Origin: Bryobacter sp. CoA8 C33
Lineage (GTDB): Bacteria; Acidobacteriota; Terriglobia; Bryobacterales; Bryobacteraceae
Direction: 5' to 3'
Length of the DNA stretch: 64,000 bases
Assembly (NCBI GenBank): GCA_019931185.1
Contig: JAINDK010000050.1
Location: 229,589 to 293,588 of the forward strand
Of the stretch, positions 63,877-64,000 are shown one piece after another. A model generated the notes under the pieces. The model was not told where the DNA came from. It saw only the letters and a list, made by a program, of their open reading frames with translations, and ran no database searches. Made by a program: the position numbers and the translations under genes. Each line of letters starts with the position of its first letter. Position 1 is the stretch's first letter.

Positions 63877-64000
63877 TCAAACAGTCTGCCTGTTATTCAG
63901 TGCGCTCTGTGCCCGCATGACTTTGGCAAGGATATCCTGAGCGCTGGCGGTCCAGATGAAGGGTTTGGGCTCCTCATTGTGGTGGTCTACATATCCGTCG
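63877..64000 (-). mobile_element. IS630-family transposase, C-terminal end (cut by window edge)
   Basis: The last 40 codons of a minus-strand frame, DGYVDHHNEEPKPFIWTASAQDILAKVMRAQ, match the IS630 DDE transposase C-terminus (consensus Y-x-x-x-H-N-x-x-P-K-P-F-x-W-T-x-x-A-x-x-I-L). The frame ends in TGA and continues beyond the window. The inverted-repeat end should lie in the 40 bases between this and the DUF885 start; no repeat can be confirmed with only one end visible. Confidence 0.8.

Overview
The window looks like a chromosomal piece of a GC-rich, Gram-negative soil-type bacterium, most likely an Acidobacteriota of the Solibacter/Bryobacter group. This is inferred from the gene mix: a ~1,090-residue Oar-type TonB-dependent receptor, a DUF1552/DUF1592 secreted pair with haem-c sites, a DUF1080 protein and a sulfatase, haem c fused to a copper-monooxygenase-like domain, a b558-type succinate dehydrogenase, and the Abhydrolase_10-like family. 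Genes are packed tightly, with many 1-4 base overlaps and tail-to-tail overlaps.

Layout. 1-0.8 kb: N-terminal half of a decayed alpha/beta hydrolase gene. 0.9-19.3 kb: a G-rich plus-strand segment with a broken MarR-like gene, a CusF-like lipoprotein, a class III aminotransferase operon ending in an NtrB/NtrC-like two-component pair, an envelope operon (PfkB kinase, GT39-like transferase, DapF-like epimerase, UDP-HexNAc dehydrogenase), a metallophosphoesterase, sdhCAB with an RraA-like gene, a gluzincin, an Mrp-type ATPase, and the C-terminal half of the alpha/beta hydrolase on the minus strand. 19.3-19.9 kb: mostly non-coding, ending in a promoter/operator. 19.9-23.8 kb: assimilatory sulfate reduction (cysD, cysN, APS reductase, TauE/SafE exporter). 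23.8-31.4 kb: RND efflux adaptor and two permeases. 31.5-37 kb: two short-chain dehydrogenases, a CheX/CheY pair, a metal-binding-domain protein and two haem-c proteins. 37-40 kb: flgM, a FlgN-like gene, flgK, flgL. 40-49 kb: unknowns, DUF362, the c-di-AMP block cdaA-cdaR-glmM, then DUF1080, sulfatase, LamG-like and sugar isomerase/epimerase genes. 49-60.6 kb: TonB receptor, DUF1552/DUF1592 operon, serine hydrolase, pirin, haem-fused quinoprotein dehydrogenase. 60.9-64 kb: tRNA-Leu(CAG), FKBP, DUF885 lipoprotein, and the end of an IS630-type transposase.

Main discovery. The two hydrolase halves are exactly complementary, break at the same point (family signature Y-D-G-F-N) and lie in opposite orientation 18.5 kb apart. 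Re-inverting about 817-19,325 restores one gene. The plus strand is G-rich inside this segment and C-rich from 19.9 to about 60 kb whichever way genes point, which is what an inversion would cause. One half has been lost to nonsense mutations and a frameshift. The other is still open and is stop-start coupled (TAATG) to the Mrp ATPase gene.

Other points of note: a DapF-like protein with serine in place of both catalytic cysteines; an Mrp ATPase without its CxxC; an ATP sulfurylase large subunit whose tail looks like an APS kinase remnant without a P-loop, beside an Fe-S APS reductase that does not need that enzyme; a perfect -10 box overlapping an inverted repeat directly against the cysD start; and a five-fold 12-bp repeat made from the stop-codon end of a small gene.
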